Below are positions 1 through 9,674 of a stretch of DNA of 64,000 bases, piece after piece. The DNA lies in NCBI RefSeq assembly GCF_022836935.1, contig NZ_CP083239.1, forward strand, positions 1,054,001 to 1,118,000, read 5' to 3'. A program made the translations under genes and the position numbers. Origin of the DNA: Ancylobacter polymorphus. Its GTDB lineage: Bacteria; Pseudomonadota; Alphaproteobacteria; Rhizobiales; Xanthobacteraceae. The notes under the pieces were generated by a model. It saw only the letters and a list, made by a program, of their open reading frames with translations. It ran no database searches and was not told where the DNA came from. Within the stretch, counting starts at the first letter, position 1, and the number at the start of each line of letters is the position of its first letter.

Positions 1-101
1 TGACCGGGCTGGTGGCGCTCGGCGGCGCGGTCTATGCCGGGCTGGCACTGGCGCTCGGCGGTGTCACCCTGACCGCGCTGCGGGCGGGCCTGCGCCGCTA
101 G
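1..101 (+). CDS. murJ: C-terminal end of a membrane protein, probably lipid II flippase MurJ (partial)
   Basis: Only the last 32 codons are present, in the frame that ends at the TAG at 99-101. They encode a hydrophobic, Ala/Leu/Gly-rich helix followed by a short basic tail (ending RAGLRR), as at the end of a polytopic membrane protein. In Rhizobiales the gene just before trpS is very often murJ, the lipid II flippase of peptidoglycan synthesis. The name rests on that gene order rather than on any motif, so it is tentative. Confidence 0.45.
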   Translation, partial: TGLVALGGAVYAGLALALGGVTLTALRAGLRR

Positions 102-223
102 CCGTTCAACAGATGCGCGGGCGTTGAAGATGCTTGCCCCTGAAGGTCATGCGTGCCATAGCGCCCCCGCGCCGGGGGGCATTCCCGCAGCACGGCAGGG
201 CGCAGACCACAGGACGCTCCGAC

Positions 224-1255
224 ATGGAATTCAAGCCGCTCGTGTTTTCCGGCGTCCAGCCGACCGGAAACCTGCATCTCGGCAATTATCTTGGCGCCAT
301 CCAGCGCTTCGTCGCGCTGCAGGACAGCCATGACTGCCTTTATTGCGTGGTCGACATGCACGCCATCACGGTGTGGCAGGACCCGGCCGACCTGAAGCGG
401 CAGATCCGCGAGGTCACCGCCGCCTTCATCGCCTCCGGCATCGACCCGACCAAGCACATCGTGTTCAACCAGAGCCAGGTCTCCGGCCATGCCGAGCTTG
501 CCTGGGTGTTCAACTGCGTGGCGCGCCTCGGCTGGCTCAACCGCATGACCCAGTTCAAGGAAAAGGCCGGCAAGGACCGCGAGAACGCCTCGGTGGGCCT
601 TTACGCCTACCCGAACCTGATGGCCGCCGACATTCTGCTCTACCGCGCCACCCATGTGCCGGTCGGCGAGGACCAGAAGCAGCATCTGGAGCTGACCCGC
701 GACATCGCGCAGAAGTTCAACAATGATTTCGGTCCCTCCATCGCCGCCAACGGGCTGGGCGAAGCGTTCTTCCCGCTGCCCGAGCCGCTGATCGGCGGGC
801 CGGCGGCGCGGGTGATGAGCCTGCGCGACGGGGCGAAGAAGATGTCGAAGTCGGATCCGTCCGACCTCTCGCGCATCAACCTCACCGACGATGCCGATCT
901 CATCGCCTCGAAGATCCGCAAGGCCAAGACCGATCCCGAGCCGCTGCCCTCCGAGGCGGAAGGGCTGAAGGGCCGGCCGGAGGCGGAGAATCTGGTCGGC
1001 ATCTATGCCGCCCTCGCCAATGTCGCGAAGGAAGAAGTGCTCACCCAGTTCGGCGGCGGGCAGTTCTCCACCTTCAAGGCGGCGCTGGTCGATCTTGCGG
1101 TGACCAAGCTCGGGCCGATCGGGGCGGAGATGCAGCGTCTGGTGGCCGAGCCGGACCATATCGACGCCATTCTGCGCGACGGCGCCGCCCGTGCCCGCGC
1201 GCTGGCGGATGCCACCATGGCGAGCGTGCGCGACATCGTCGGCTTCGTGCGCTAG
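224..1255 (+). CDS. trpS: Tryptophan--tRNA ligase
   Basis: Class I aminoacyl-tRNA synthetase that charges tRNA-Trp in the cytoplasm. The HIGH-type motif is HLGN at residues 18-21 and the KMSKS loop is KMSKS at 206-210; both lie in a Rossmann-fold catalytic domain of normal length (343 aa, family about 330-350). The frame stays open back to 134, but the ATG at 224 gives the usual N-terminus ([20 protein letters not shown]), so the upstream 30 codons are left out. It follows the murJ end and precedes a universal stress gene. Confidence 0.96.
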   Translation: MEFKPLVFSGVQPTGNLHLGNYLGAIQRFVALQDSHDCLYCVVDMHAITVWQDPADLKRQIREVTAAFIASGIDPTKHIVFNQSQVSGHAELAWVFNCVARLGWLNRMTQFKEKAGKDRENASVGLYAYPNLMAADILLYRATHVPVGEDQKQHLELTRDIAQKFNNDFGPSIAANGLGEAFFPLPEPLIGGPAARVMSLRDGAKKMSKSDPSDLSRINLTDDADLIASKIRKAKTDPEPLPSEAEGLKGRPEAENLVGIYAALANVAKEEVLTQFGGGQFSTFKAALVDLAVTKLGPIGAEMQRLVAEPDHIDAILRDGAARARALADATMASVRDIVGFVR

Positions 1256-1288
1256 CCTTCAGCGGTTCCATTCGCCCGGAGGGAGCCC

Positions 1289-1786
1289 ATGCCGCGCCGG
1301 CGCCAAAGCCATGAGCCCGGCCACCGCCGGAAGTTCCTCGTGCTGGCGGACGACACGCCGGAATGCGACCGCGCGCTCTATTACGCGGCGCGGCGCGCGG
1401 CGCGCACCGGCGGCGCCGTTGTGCTGCTCGCCGTGCTGCAGCTGGAAGAGGCGCCGAGCCAGTGGCTCGGCGTCGCCGATCTGATGCGGGCGGAAGCGAC
1501 CGATAAGGCTGAAGCGCGGCTCGATCTGCTCTCCGCCCGGGCGGAAGGCATTGCCGGCGTCGACACCGAGCGGGTGGTGCGCGAGGGAGTGGTGGCCGAC
1601 CAGATTCTCGCCGTCATCGAGGAAGACGAGGACATCGCCATCCTCGTGCTCGCCGCCGGCACCGGCAAGGAAGGGCCGGGGCCGCTCATCGCCTCGCTGG
1701 CCAAAGGCCTATGGGCGAGCCTGCCGGTGCCCGTTACCCTGGTGCCGGGCGCGCTCTCCGACAGCGAGATCGACGCGCTGGCGTGA
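1289..1786 (+). CDS. Universal stress protein, single UspA domain
   Basis: A 165-residue soluble protein with one Usp (UspA-like) fold: a first beta strand (RKFLVLADDTPE, about residues 15-26), a helix with the paired Ala/Arg pattern, and a C-terminal segment (about 125-155) containing Gly residues and VPVTLVPG, which corresponds to the nucleotide-binding loop and last strand of the family. The ATG is preceded by GGAGGGAG. Such proteins bind ATP or act as stress-response factors; the exact role here cannot be read. It lies 33 bases after trpS in the same direction and could be cotranscribed. Confidence 0.85.
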   Translation: MPRRRQSHEPGHRRKFLVLADDTPECDRALYYAARRAARTGGAVVLLAVLQLEEAPSQWLGVADLMRAEATDKAEARLDLLSARAEGIAGVDTERVVREGVVADQILAVIEEDEDIAILVLAAGTGKEGPGPLIASLAKGLWASLPVPVTLVPGALSDSEIDALA

Positions 1787-1905
1787 GCGGGCAGACCTGA
1801 GGCGCGGCGCCGCGACGCCCTTCCCCTGGCGCCGGTGAGAGCTTATCTAAAGTGCACATTCCCCCGTCGCCGCGGCCTTGAACCCCGGTTGGCAAGGAGA
1901 CCGAC

Positions 1906-2460
1906 ATGTTCATCCAGACCGAAGCCACCCCCAATCCCGCCACGCTCAAGTTCCTGCCCGGCCGTTCCGTGCTCGGCGACGGCACCTTCGAGGCGCGCGA
2001 CGCCGAGGAGGCTGCGCGCTCGCCGCTGGCGGTGCGCCTGTTCGAGGTGCCCGGCGTCACCGGCGTGTTCTTCGGGTCGGATTTCGTCACCGTCACCAAG
2101 GCGCAGGGCGAGTGGGCGCATCTCAAGCCGGCCATTCTCGGCGCGATCATGGAGCATTTCGTCTCCGGCCAGCCGATCCTGCCCGAGGACCACGCGCACA
2201 CCGCCGACGACGCTTTCTTCGAGGCCAAGGATGCCGGGCTGGTCGACACCATTCGCGAGCTGATCGACACCCGCGTGCGCCCGGCGGTGGCCAATGATGG
2301 CGGCGACATCACCTTCCGCGGCTACAAGGATGGCGTGGTGTTCCTCGCCATGAAGGGCTCCTGCGCCGGCTGCCCCTCCTCCACCGCGACGCTGAAGAAC
2401 GGCATCGAGAACCTGCTCCGCCACTTCGTTCCCGACGTGGTGGAAGTACGCCCGGTCTGA
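1906..2460 (+). CDS. nfuA: Nfu-type iron-sulfur cluster carrier protein (NifU family)
   Basis: A 184-residue protein with an N-terminal Nfu_N domain (opening MFIQTEATPNPATLKFLPG) and a C-terminal NifU-like domain (about 105-180) carrying the cluster-binding pair C153-x2-C156. It receives a 4Fe-4S cluster from the assembly machinery and passes it to target enzymes such as the radical-SAM protein MiaB encoded about 3 kb downstream. The start ATG has GGAG seven bases upstream. This two-domain form is the usual alphaproteobacterial and mitochondrial Nfu architecture. Confidence 0.93.
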   Translation: MFIQTEATPNPATLKFLPGRSVLGDGTFEARDAEEAARSPLAVRLFEVPGVTGVFFGSDFVTVTKAQGEWAHLKPAILGAIMEHFVSGQPILPEDHAHTADDAFFEAKDAGLVDTIRELIDTRVRPAVANDGGDITFRGYKDGVVFLAMKGSCAGCPSSTATLKNGIENLLRHFVPDVVEVRPV

Positions 2461-2472
2461 CCGCCGCTGCGG

Positions 2473-2497
2473 GCGCGCCCTTTCCATAGGGGCGCGC
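2473..2497 (+). terminator. GC hairpin behind nfuA, weak terminator candidate
   Basis: Eight-base-pair perfect inverted repeat GCGCGCCC / GGGCGCGC with a nine-base loop, 12 bases after the nfuA stop. There is no T-run after the stem, so it may only stabilise the mRNA end. Confidence 0.3.
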
Positions 2498-2548
2498 GCA
2501 GGTGCATGGTGGAACGATGACCGCGTTCCACCCTGCTGATTCTGGCCC

Positions 2549-3232
2549 ATGCTGATTCTCGCCATCGACACCGCGCTCGACGCCTGTTCGGCGGCCCTGC
2601 ACGACATGGACACCGACGCGACGCGGGCGATGGAGCATGTCGTCATGGCGCGCGGCCATGCCGAATCGCTGATCCCGATGGTGGAGCGGGTCATGAGCGC
2701 CGCTGGCGCAGCTTTCACCGATATCGATCTTTTCGCCGTCACCGTCGGACCGGGAAGCTTCACCGGCCTGCGCGTCGGCCTGTCGGCGGCGCGCGGCTTC
2801 GGTCTCGCCACCGGCAAGCCGGTGCTCGGCCTGCCGACGCTGACCGTGCTCGCCGCCCCGCTGCTGGCGCGCGACGATGCGGTCCCCGTGGCCGCCGCCA
2901 TCGATGCCCGCCACGGCAATGTCTATCTGCAGATGATCGGCCCCGCCGGCCGGGTGCTGGTGAGCCCGCGCGCCATGGCGGCGAAGGATGCGGCGCGCTC
3001 GGTCGCCAACGGGCCGGTGCGGCTGGTCGGTTCCGGCGCCGGCCTCCTGGTCGATGCCTGGCCGATGGGCGCGCAGCCGCCGCTGGAGGTGCGCGCCACC
3101 GCGACGCCCGATCCGGTATGGCTGGCGCGGATCGCCAGCGTCGCCGATCCCGCCCGTTCCGAACCCAAGCCGCTTTATCTGCGCGACGCCGACGCCAAGC
3201 CGCAGACCGGCGGGCGGATCGCCCGGCGATGA
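2549..3232 (+). CDS. tsaB: tRNA threonylcarbamoyladenosine biosynthesis protein TsaB
   Basis: ASKHA-fold partner of TsaD and TsaE in making t6A at position 37 of ANN-decoding tRNAs. The hallmark motif TVGPGSFTGLRVGL lies at about residues 68-81, and the N-terminus has the first strand ILAIDTALDACSAAL. The 227-aa length is normal. Its stop overlaps the rimI start as ATGA, so the two are translationally coupled; tsaB-rimI pairing is widespread in bacteria. Confidence 0.95.
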   Translation: MLILAIDTALDACSAALHDMDTDATRAMEHVVMARGHAESLIPMVERVMSAAGAAFTDIDLFAVTVGPGSFTGLRVGLSAARGFGLATGKPVLGLPTLTVLAAPLLARDDAVPVAAAIDARHGNVYLQMIGPAGRVLVSPRAMAAKDAARSVANGPVRLVGSGAGLLVDAWPMGAQPPLEVRATATPDPVWLARIASVADPARSEPKPLYLRDADAKPQTGGRIARR

Positions 3233-3735
3233 GCCGGCTGCCGACCTGGCTCGACTGGATGACCCGCGCCCGCCCCGGCGAGGCGACGCTGCGCGCTATG
3301 CGGGCCGGCGATGCCGAGGCGCTGGCCCGGCTGCACGCGCAATCCTTCCGCATCGGCTGGGACGCGGCCGAATTCGAGCGGCTGATCGCCAACCGGCTGA
3401 CGCGCGGGCTGGTGGCCACCGACGGCCCCGGCGGCCCGCCCGTCGGCTTCATCCTCCTGAGCGGGGTCAACCCGGAGATGGAAATCCTCTCGGTCGCGGT
3501 CGACAGCCGCCGGCGCGGCGCCGGGCTCGGCCGCCGGCTGGTGGAAGCCGCCTTCGGCACGCTGGCGGCGGAGGGCTACCGTACCGTGTTCCTCGAAGTC
3601 GAGGACGGCAATGCCGCCGCGCTGAAGCTCTATGCCCGCACCGGCTTCCACGAGATCGGCCGCCGCCCGGGCTATTATCGCAATGACGCCGGCGCGCCGG
3701 TGGCCGCGCTCACCATGCGACGGGACATCGCCTGA
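3229..3735 (+). CDS. rimI: Ribosomal-protein-alanine N-acetyltransferase RimI (GNAT)
   Basis: A 168-residue GNAT-fold acetyltransferase. The acetyl-CoA loop is RRRGAGLGRRLVEAAF (motif A, about 94-109), followed by VFLEVEDGNAAALKLYARTGFHEIGRRPGYY, the typical RimI C-terminal half. The start is the ATG inside the ATGA overlap with tsaB; an in-frame opening 111 bases upstream is a shadow within tsaB. In E. coli RimI acetylates ribosomal protein S18; the coupling to tsaB supports this subfamily. Confidence 0.9.
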   Translation: MSRLPTWLDWMTRARPGEATLRAMRAGDAEALARLHAQSFRIGWDAAEFERLIANRLTRGLVATDGPGGPPVGFILLSGVNPEMEILSVAVDSRRRGAGLGRRLVEAAFGTLAAEGYRTVFLEVEDGNAAALKLYARTGFHEIGRRPGYYRNDAGAPVAALTMRRDIA

Positions 3736-3828
3736 GGAAACCATTGCCCTCGCCCGCATCGCTGCGCCATAAGGCGGAGCGGGCGGGAATGCACCGAGAC
3801 TTGCGGGCTGAAGGAAACAGGCCGAGGA

Positions 3829-4257
3829 ATGAACGACAAGCCGACCGCGATCGAGGAAGCCTGCGTGACGCTGGGGTTGCGGATGACCGACCAGCGCCGG
3901 GTGATCGCCCGAATCATCGCGGAGGCGCAGGACCATCCCGATGTCGAGGAACTGCACCGCCGCGCCGTCGCCGTGGACGACCGCATCTCCATCTCCACCG
4001 TCTACCGCACGGTGAAGCTGTTCGAGGATGCCGGCATCATCGCCCGTCACGATTTCCGCGACGGCCGCTCGCGCTACGAGCCGGTGCCGGACGAGCATCA
4101 CGACCATCTCATCGATCTGCGCAACGGCACGGTGGTGGAGTTCCGCTCCGAGGAGATCGAGCAGTTGCAGGAAGAGATCGCCCGCAAGCTCGGCTACCGC
4201 CTCGTCGGCCACCGGCTGGAGCTTTACGGCGTGCCGCTCGACCCCAAGAAGGACTGA
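3829..4257 (+). CDS. Fur-family metal regulator, Mur-like
   Basis: A 142-residue Fur-fold repressor: winged helix in the N-terminal 80 residues (RMTDQRRVIARII, then ISISTVYRTVKLFEDAG as recognition helix) and a C-terminal dimerisation domain with the metal ligands of the HHDHLIDL motif at about 87-94. The CxxC zinc pairs of gammaproteobacterial Fur are absent, as in the alphaproteobacterial Fur/Mur group, which mostly senses manganese and represses Mn uptake. Which metal it senses cannot be decided from sequence alone. It sits between rimI and plsC, a common Rhizobiales order. Confidence 0.88.
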   Translation: MNDKPTAIEEACVTLGLRMTDQRRVIARIIAEAQDHPDVEELHRRAVAVDDRISISTVYRTVKLFEDAGIIARHDFRDGRSRYEPVPDEHHDHLIDLRNGTVVEFRSEEIEQLQEEIARKLGYRLVGHRLELYGVPLDPKKD

Positions 4258-4261
4258 AGCC

Positions 4262-5035
4262 GTGCGGGCGTGGCTGGTGATCGTGCCGGTCGTGCTCGTC
4301 ACGCTGCTGGGCATTCCCCTGCAATGGCTCTCGGTGGCGCTGAGGCTGCCGACGCGGCGGACGATTCCCGTGCTCTATCACCGCCTCGTGCTGGCGCTCA
4401 TCGGCGTGCGGGTACGGGTGGTCGGCGCTCCGGCGCCCGCGCGGCCGCTGCTCATCGTCGCCAACCATGTGTCCTGGCTCGACATTCTGGTGCTGGGCTC
4501 GCGCCTGCCGCTGTGCTTCGTCGCCAAGAGCGAGGTGGCGCGCTGGCCGGGCATCGGCCTGCTGGCGAAGCTCCAGCGCACCATCTTCGTCGACCGCACC
4601 TCCCGCACGGCGACGGGGCGGGTGGCGGGGGAAATGGCGGCGCGGATGAATGACGGCGATCCGGTGGTGCTGTTCGCCGAGGGCACGTCGAGCGACGGCA
4701 ACCGGGTGCTGCCCTTCCGCTCGGCGCTGATCGGCGCCGCCCGCCAGGGCATGGGCGAGGAGGAAGGCGCGGCGGCCGCCATCCAGCCGCTCGCCATCGC
4801 CTATATCGGCCTCTCCGGCCTGCCGGTCGGCCGCGCCGGGCGCCCGCATCTCGCCTGGTATGGCGACATGGACCTCGCGCCGCATCTGATGGAGGTGCTG
4901 CGGCGCGGCGGCGTCGAGGTGGAGCTGCGCTTCGGCGCCCCGCTGGCGGCGGACGGGCGCAAGGCGGCGGCGCAGGAGGCCGAGCGCGCGGTGCGCCACC
5001 TGCTGGCGCAGGCCCTGAACGGGCGTCCTTGCTGA
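4262..5035 (+). CDS. plsC: 1-acyl-sn-glycerol-3-phosphate acyltransferase family protein
   Basis: PlsC-fold membrane acyltransferase of phospholipid synthesis, attaching an acyl chain to lysophosphatidic acid or a related lipid. The catalytic NHVSWLD (HX4D) box lies at about residues 64-70 and the glycerol-phosphate-binding FAEGTSSDGN box at about 139-148; the N-terminal 20 residues form a hydrophobic anchor. The start is GTG at 4262, four bases after the Fur-family stop; the open frame reaching back to 4028 is a shadow of that gene. Substrate class is inferred; it may instead make ornithine lipids (OlsA-like). Confidence 0.85.
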   Translation: MRAWLVIVPVVLVTLLGIPLQWLSVALRLPTRRTIPVLYHRLVLALIGVRVRVVGAPAPARPLLIVANHVSWLDILVLGSRLPLCFVAKSEVARWPGIGLLAKLQRTIFVDRTSRTATGRVAGEMAARMNDGDPVVLFAEGTSSDGNRVLPFRSALIGAARQGMGEEEGAAAAIQPLAIAYIGLSGLPVGRAGRPHLAWYGDMDLAPHLMEVLRRGGVEVELRFGAPLAADGRKAAAQEAERAVRHLLAQALNGRPC

Positions 5036-5296
5036 GGAAAACGGCGGAAATTCACGCCGCCTGCCCCTACGGCCGCCCCTGCCGCGCATTTCCTTTTCGC
5101 GCAAATCCCGCTACACAGAGCCATAGGCGTCAATCGCGGAGACGTGGACGATCTCGACCTGCAGTCGACCGAGGTGGGAACGAGCGGCGAGCAACGTGGG
5201 CGCCTTGCGGGAACGCGCCCACCGCGCCCTCGGGTTTCCAACGCAAGACGCCGCGCGGCTCCCTGTGGGCGCCCGGCACGGGTCGATCGACACGCA

Positions 5297-6721
5297 ATGA
5301 GTGATACGCGCAAGCTCTACGTCCGCTCCTTCGGCTGCCAGATGAACGTCTATGACGCCCAGCGCATGACGGACACGCTGGCGAAAGAGGGCTATGTCGA
5401 AACCGACAGCCCGGACGACGCCGATCTGGTCATCCTCAACACCTGCCATATCCGCGAGAAGGCCGCCGAGAAGGTCTATTCCGAGCTCGGCCGGCTGAAG
5501 AAGGCGCAGGAAGAAGCCGGCCGCCGGCAGATGGTGGCGGTTGCCGGCTGCGTCGCGCAGGCGGAAGGTGGGGAAATCCTCAAGCGCGCGCGCGGCGTCG
5601 ACCTCGTCGTCGGCCCGCAGAGCTACCACAAGCTGCCCGAACTGCTGGCCGATGCCGCGCGGCGCGGCCATAACCGGCGCGCCGGCATCGTCGAGACCGA
5701 GTTTCCGGTCGAGGACAAGTTCGACTTCCTGCCCCCGCCGACCCCGGCGGCGATCGCCAAGCGCGGCCCTACGGCTTTTGTCACCGTGCAGGAAGGCTGC
5801 GACAAATTCTGCACCTTCTGCGTCGTGCCCTATACGCGCGGGGCGGAAGTCTCGCGCCCGCTCCCAAAAATTCTCGACGAGGTGATCCGCCTCGCCGAGG
5901 CCGGGGTGCGGGAGGTGACGCTGATCGGCCAGAACGTCAACGCCTATCACGGCGCCGACGCCGCCGGCCGCACCGCGAACCTGCCCGAGCTGGTGCGTCG
6001 CATCGCCGAGGTGCCGGGCATCGCCCGCGTGCGCTACACCACCAGCCACCCGCGCGACATGGATGACGAGCTGATCGCCGCCCATCGCGAGCTGCCGGCG
6101 CTGATGCCCTATCTGCACCTGCCGGTGCAGTCCGGCTCCAACCGGGTGCTGGCGGCGATGAACCGCAAGCACGACCGCGAACTGTTCTTCGACATCGTGG
6201 CCCGCGTGCGCGCGGCCCGGCCGGATATCGCCTTCTCCTCGGATTTCATCGTCGGCTTCCCCGGCGAGACCGAGGCCGATTTCGCGGACACGATGGACCT
6301 TGTGGAGCGCGTGGGCTTCGCCTCCGCCTTCTCGTTCAAATATTCCTCGCGCCCCGGCACGCCGGCGGCGGGCATGGGCGAGCAGGTGCCGGAAGCGGCG
6401 AAGTCCGAGCGCATCCACGCGCTGCAGGCGCTGCTCGACCGGCAGAAGGCGGCGTTCGACGCCGCCTGTCGTGGTCGTCGCTTCGACATTCTGCTGGAAA
6501 AGCCCGGCCGCTTCCCCGGCCAGCTGATCGGCCGCTCGCCCTATCTGCAATCCGTCGTCGTCGAGGCCCCGCTTGAGGCCATCGGCACGCTGGCGGAGGT
6601 GGAAGTGCGCGAGGTCAGCACCAAGAGTCTTTCAGGCGACATCTGCGGCGGCGAGTTTTTTGGTGAACGACCGGCGCGCGAATCGCGTTTCATCGGGCAG
6701 GGCGAAAAACTGGAGGCGTGA
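5297..6721 (+). CDS. miaB: tRNA-2-methylthio-N6-dimethylallyladenosine synthase MiaB
   Basis: Radical-SAM methylthiotransferase that modifies i6A37 of tRNAs. The UPF0004 domain carries C14 (FGCQMN) and C50 (NTCHIREKA); the radical-SAM cluster is C168-x3-C172-x2-C175 (CDKFCTFC), and a TRAM domain closes the 474-residue protein. The ATG at 5297 gives the canonical N-terminus; the in-frame extension to 5144 is not supported. The stop overlaps the next start. The order miaB-phoH-ybeY-corC-lnt is the same as in E. coli. Confidence 0.96.
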   Translation: MSDTRKLYVRSFGCQMNVYDAQRMTDTLAKEGYVETDSPDDADLVILNTCHIREKAAEKVYSELGRLKKAQEEAGRRQMVAVAGCVAQAEGGEILKRARGVDLVVGPQSYHKLPELLADAARRGHNRRAGIVETEFPVEDKFDFLPPPTPAAIAKRGPTAFVTVQEGCDKFCTFCVVPYTRGAEVSRPLPKILDEVIRLAEAGVREVTLIGQNVNAYHGADAAGRTANLPELVRRIAEVPGIARVRYTTSHPRDMDDELIAAHRELPALMPYLHLPVQSGSNRVLAAMNRKHDRELFFDIVARVRAARPDIAFSSDFIVGFPGETEADFADTMDLVERVGFASAFSFKYSSRPGTPAAGMGEQVPEAAKSERIHALQALLDRQKAAFDAACRGRRFDILLEKPGRFPGQLIGRSPYLQSVVVEAPLEAIGTLAEVEVREVSTKSLSGDICGGEFFGERPARESRFIGQGEKLEA

Positions 6722-7842
6722 GCGTGCGTCGACCTGGTAGCGGATCTGGTAGCGAGACGGAACGGACCCTCACCTCCCCGCGCGCGGCGCCGCGTGCCGT
6801 GCCGGCGGCCCCGCGCTGGATCGACACGCCGGACGACGATTCCGCCGGGCAGATCGTGCTGGCCTTCGACGACAACCGCGTCGCCAGCCAGCTTTTCGGC
6901 CATTACGGGCAGAATCTCGCCCTCATCGAGCGGCGGCTGGAAATCGTCGCCGAGCAGCGCGGCAACCATGTCACGCTGGAAGGACCGCGCGAGGCCTGCG
7001 AGCAGGCGCGCCATGTGCTGGAGACGCTCTATGCCCGGCTGAAGAAGGGCGGGGAACTCCAGCCCGGCGATGTCGAGGGCGTGCTGCGCGAGGCCGCCGC
7101 GCAGGGGCAATTGTTCGAGTTCGACCCCGCGACCAAGAAGCAGAGCTTCGACGAGATCCAGCTGCGCCGCCGGCCGGTGCGTGCCCGCACCGCCGCGCAG
7201 GACGCCTATATCCGCGCGCTCAAGCGGCAGACGCTGGTGTTCGGCGTTGGCCCCGCCGGCACCGGCAAAACCTGGCTCGCGGTCGCCTATGCCGTGCACC
7301 TCTTGGAGCGGCGCGTGGTCGACCGGCTGATCCTCTCCCGCCCGGCGGTGGAAGCGGGCGAGCGGCTCGGCTTCCTGCCCGGCGACATGAAGGAGAAGGT
7401 CGACCCCTATCTGCGCCCGATCTACGACGCGCTGCACGATCTGATGGACCGCGCCTTTGTCGAGCGGGCGATGATGTCCGGCGAGATCGAGATCGCCCCG
7501 CTGGCCTTCATGCGCGGGCGCACGCTGGCCAATGCCTGCGTCATCCTCGACGAGGCGCAGAACACCACCTCGATGCAGATGAAGATGTTCCTCACCCGCC
7601 TGGGCGAGAACTCGCACATGATCATCACCGGCGACCCCAGCCAGATCGACCTGCCGCCGGGCCAGACCTCCGGTCTCGCCGAGGCGGTGGGGCTGCTGAA
7701 GGATGTGGAAGGCGTCGAGGTGTGTCACTTCAACGCCGCCGACGTGGTGCGGCACGAGCTGGTGGGGCGCATCGTCGCCGCCTATGACCGCAAGGATTCG
7801 GCGGCGCGGGCGGCAGCCCCGGCGGGGATCGCGCGGCCATGA
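6718..7842 (+). CDS. phoH: PhoH-family ATPase (YbeZ)
   Basis: RNA-associated P-loop ATPase of 374 aa, thought to work with YbeY in rRNA processing. An N-terminal KH-like segment (about 35-110) precedes the PhoH domain with Walker A GPAGTGKT at 178-185 and Walker B LDEAQN with D278/E279. The GTG at 6718 overlaps the miaB stop by three bases; a second GTG lies six bases on. Its stop overlaps the ybeY ATG (ATGA), supporting coupled expression. Confidence 0.93.
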   Translation: MSVRRPGSGSGSETERTLTSPRAAPRAVPAAPRWIDTPDDDSAGQIVLAFDDNRVASQLFGHYGQNLALIERRLEIVAEQRGNHVTLEGPREACEQARHVLETLYARLKKGGELQPGDVEGVLREAAAQGQLFEFDPATKKQSFDEIQLRRRPVRARTAAQDAYIRALKRQTLVFGVGPAGTGKTWLAVAYAVHLLERRVVDRLILSRPAVEAGERLGFLPGDMKEKVDPYLRPIYDALHDLMDRAFVERAMMSGEIEIAPLAFMRGRTLANACVILDEAQNTTSMQMKMFLTRLGENSHMIITGDPSQIDLPPGQTSGLAEAVGLLKDVEGVEVCHFNAADVVRHELVGRIVAAYDRKDSAARAAAPAGIARP

Positions 7843-8366
7843 ATGGGGAAGGCGACAGTCCCGCGCCGCAGGTCGAGGTCGACGTGCTGGTCGAGGCCGG
7901 GCCCTGGGCCTCGATCGCGGACGCCGAAGCGCTGGTGGTGCGGGCGGTCAACGCCGCCTGCGCCGGCGCACTCACCGAGTACGAGATCGACATCGACGGC
8001 GCCGAGATCGCGGTGAAGCTGACGGATGATGCGGCGCTGCAGGCGCTCAACCGCGACTGGCGCGGCAAGGACTACGCCACCAATGTGCTGTCCTTTCCCA
8101 CCCCGGAGGTGGCGCGCGAGGGCGGCGATCCCCATCTGGGCGACATCGCCATCGCCTATGAAACGCTGGCGAGCGAGGCGGAGGCGGAAGGCAAACCTAT
8201 CGCCGACCATCTCGCGCATCTCGCCGTCCATGGTACGCTGCATCTGCTCGGCTATGATCACGAGGTCGCGGAAGAGGCGGAGGAGATGGAGGCGATGGAG
8301 CGGCACGTGCTCGCCGGCCTCGCCATCGCCGACCCCTATGCCGAGACCGAACCCGTTCACCCCTGA
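7839..8366 (+). CDS. ybeY: Endoribonuclease YbeY
   Basis: Zn-dependent single-strand endoribonuclease that matures 16S rRNA 3' ends and serves ribosome quality control. The metal-binding motif HGTLHLLGYDH supplies H131, H135 and H141; the preceding NVLSFPTPE strand is also a family signature. It is 175 aa with an acidic helix after the motif. The ATGA overlap with phoH and the same-strand corC 24 bases later fit the usual operon. Confidence 0.95.
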   Translation: MNGEGDSPAPQVEVDVLVEAGPWASIADAEALVVRAVNAACAGALTEYEIDIDGAEIAVKLTDDAALQALNRDWRGKDYATNVLSFPTPEVAREGGDPHLGDIAIAYETLASEAEAEGKPIADHLAHLAVHGTLHLLGYDHEVAEEAEEMEAMERHVLAGLAIADPYAETEPVHP

Positions 8367-8390
8367 CCGAACCAACTGACCAAAAGGCCA

Positions 8391-9632
8391 ATGTCCGATC
8401 CTCTTCCCAGTCCGTCCTCCGCCTCCCGGGGCAGCGAGGGCCCAAGTAGCGGCGCCAGCAATGGCGCCACCAGCGGCACCGCGACAAGCGTCGGGCAGCG
8501 AAGCAGGGCCGGCGGGGGCTCCAGCGAGCCTCGCGCCGGCATTTTCGGCCGGCTCCGCCACCTCATTGGCGGGCGGCGCTCCACCGGCTCGCTGCGCTCC
8601 GATCTCGCCGCCACCCTCGCGGCGCCCAGCACCGAGCCGGGAGCGGACCTTACCGCCACCGAGCGGACGATGCTCAAGAGCATCCTGGACCTGCGCGAGC
8701 TGCGCATCGGCGACCTCATGGTGCCGCGCGCGGACATCGTCGCCGTGCAGAAGGACATTTCGCTTGGCGAACTGCTCGCCGTCTTCGCCGAGGCCGGCCA
8801 TTCCCGGCTCGTCGTCTATGACGACACGCTCGACGACCCCGTCGGCATGGTCCATATCCGCGATCTCGTGACCTATCTCACCCAGCGCGCCATGACGCCC
8901 CGCACCACGGCCTCGCGGGCCGAGGCGCTGCGCAACGGCCCGCGCCCCAGCGTGGCGGAGGCCCCCGCCGCCGGCGGCAAGGCCGCGCGGCCGGCGTTCA
9001 ATCTGAAGGCCATCGACCTCTCCAACTCGCTGAGCGGCGCCAAGCTGATCCGCCGCCTGCTGTTCGTGCCGCCCTCCATGCCGTCCATCGAACTGCTGGC
9101 CAGCATGCAGGCGAGCCGCATCCATCTCGCCCTCGTCATCGACGAGTATGGCGGGACGGACGGCATCGTCTCGATGGAAGACCTCGTCGAGGAGATCGTC
9201 GGCGACATCGAGGACGAGCATGACGAGGACGAAACGCCCACCATCGCTCGCCAGGCCGATGGCAGCTTCATCGCCGATGCCCGCGCCAGCCTTGAGGACG
9301 TGGCCGAGATGATCGATCCGGCCTTCGCGCTCGGCGAGGAGGCGGAGGAAGTCGACACGCTCGGCGGCCTGCTCGTCACCCTCGCCGGCCGTGTGCCGGT
9401 GCGCGGCGAGATCGTCTCGGGGCCGGGAGATTTCGAGATCGAGGTGCTCGACGCCGATCCGCGCCGGGTCAAGCGGCTGCGCATCGCGGCGAGCCGCGGC
9501 GAGGCGGGGGCCGGCACCTCCCCGGCCATCGCTGACGGGTCGGCCTCCCGGGCGCGGGCCCTGCCGCCGCCGGCGCAGCAGACCGGGGACACCTCCCGCA
9601 ACGAGCGGCCGCGCGACACCGATGCGGCCTGA
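8391..9632 (+). CDS. corC: CorC/HlyC-type CBS-domain protein
   Basis: Soluble hemolysin-C/CorC-family protein of 413 aa without membrane segments. A Ser/Gly/Ala-rich N-terminal 60 residues precedes a CBS pair (first CBS from RIGDLMVPRADIVAVQ, about 104-119; second around SMPSIELLASMQASRIHLALVIDEYGGTDG), then the transporter-associated CorC_HlyC domain (about 285-365) and a low-complexity tail. In E. coli CorC influences Mg/Co homeostasis, and it sits next to lnt there too. The precise function here is not known. Confidence 0.9.
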   Translation: MSDPLPSPSSASRGSEGPSSGASNGATSGTATSVGQRSRAGGGSSEPRAGIFGRLRHLIGGRRSTGSLRSDLAATLAAPSTEPGADLTATERTMLKSILDLRELRIGDLMVPRADIVAVQKDISLGELLAVFAEAGHSRLVVYDDTLDDPVGMVHIRDLVTYLTQRAMTPRTTASRAEALRNGPRPSVAEAPAAGGKAARPAFNLKAIDLSNSLSGAKLIRRLLFVPPSMPSIELLASMQASRIHLALVIDEYGGTDGIVSMEDLVEEIVGDIEDEHDEDETPTIARQADGSFIADARASLEDVAEMIDPAFALGEEAEEVDTLGGLLVTLAGRVPVRGEIVSGPGDFEIEVLDADPRRVKRLRIAASRGEAGAGTSPAIADGSASRARALPPPAQQTGDTSRNERPRDTDAA

Positions 9633-9674
9633 TGCGACGGCCGGGGCCGGTGGCGCCCGGCCCTTTTCCAGCCG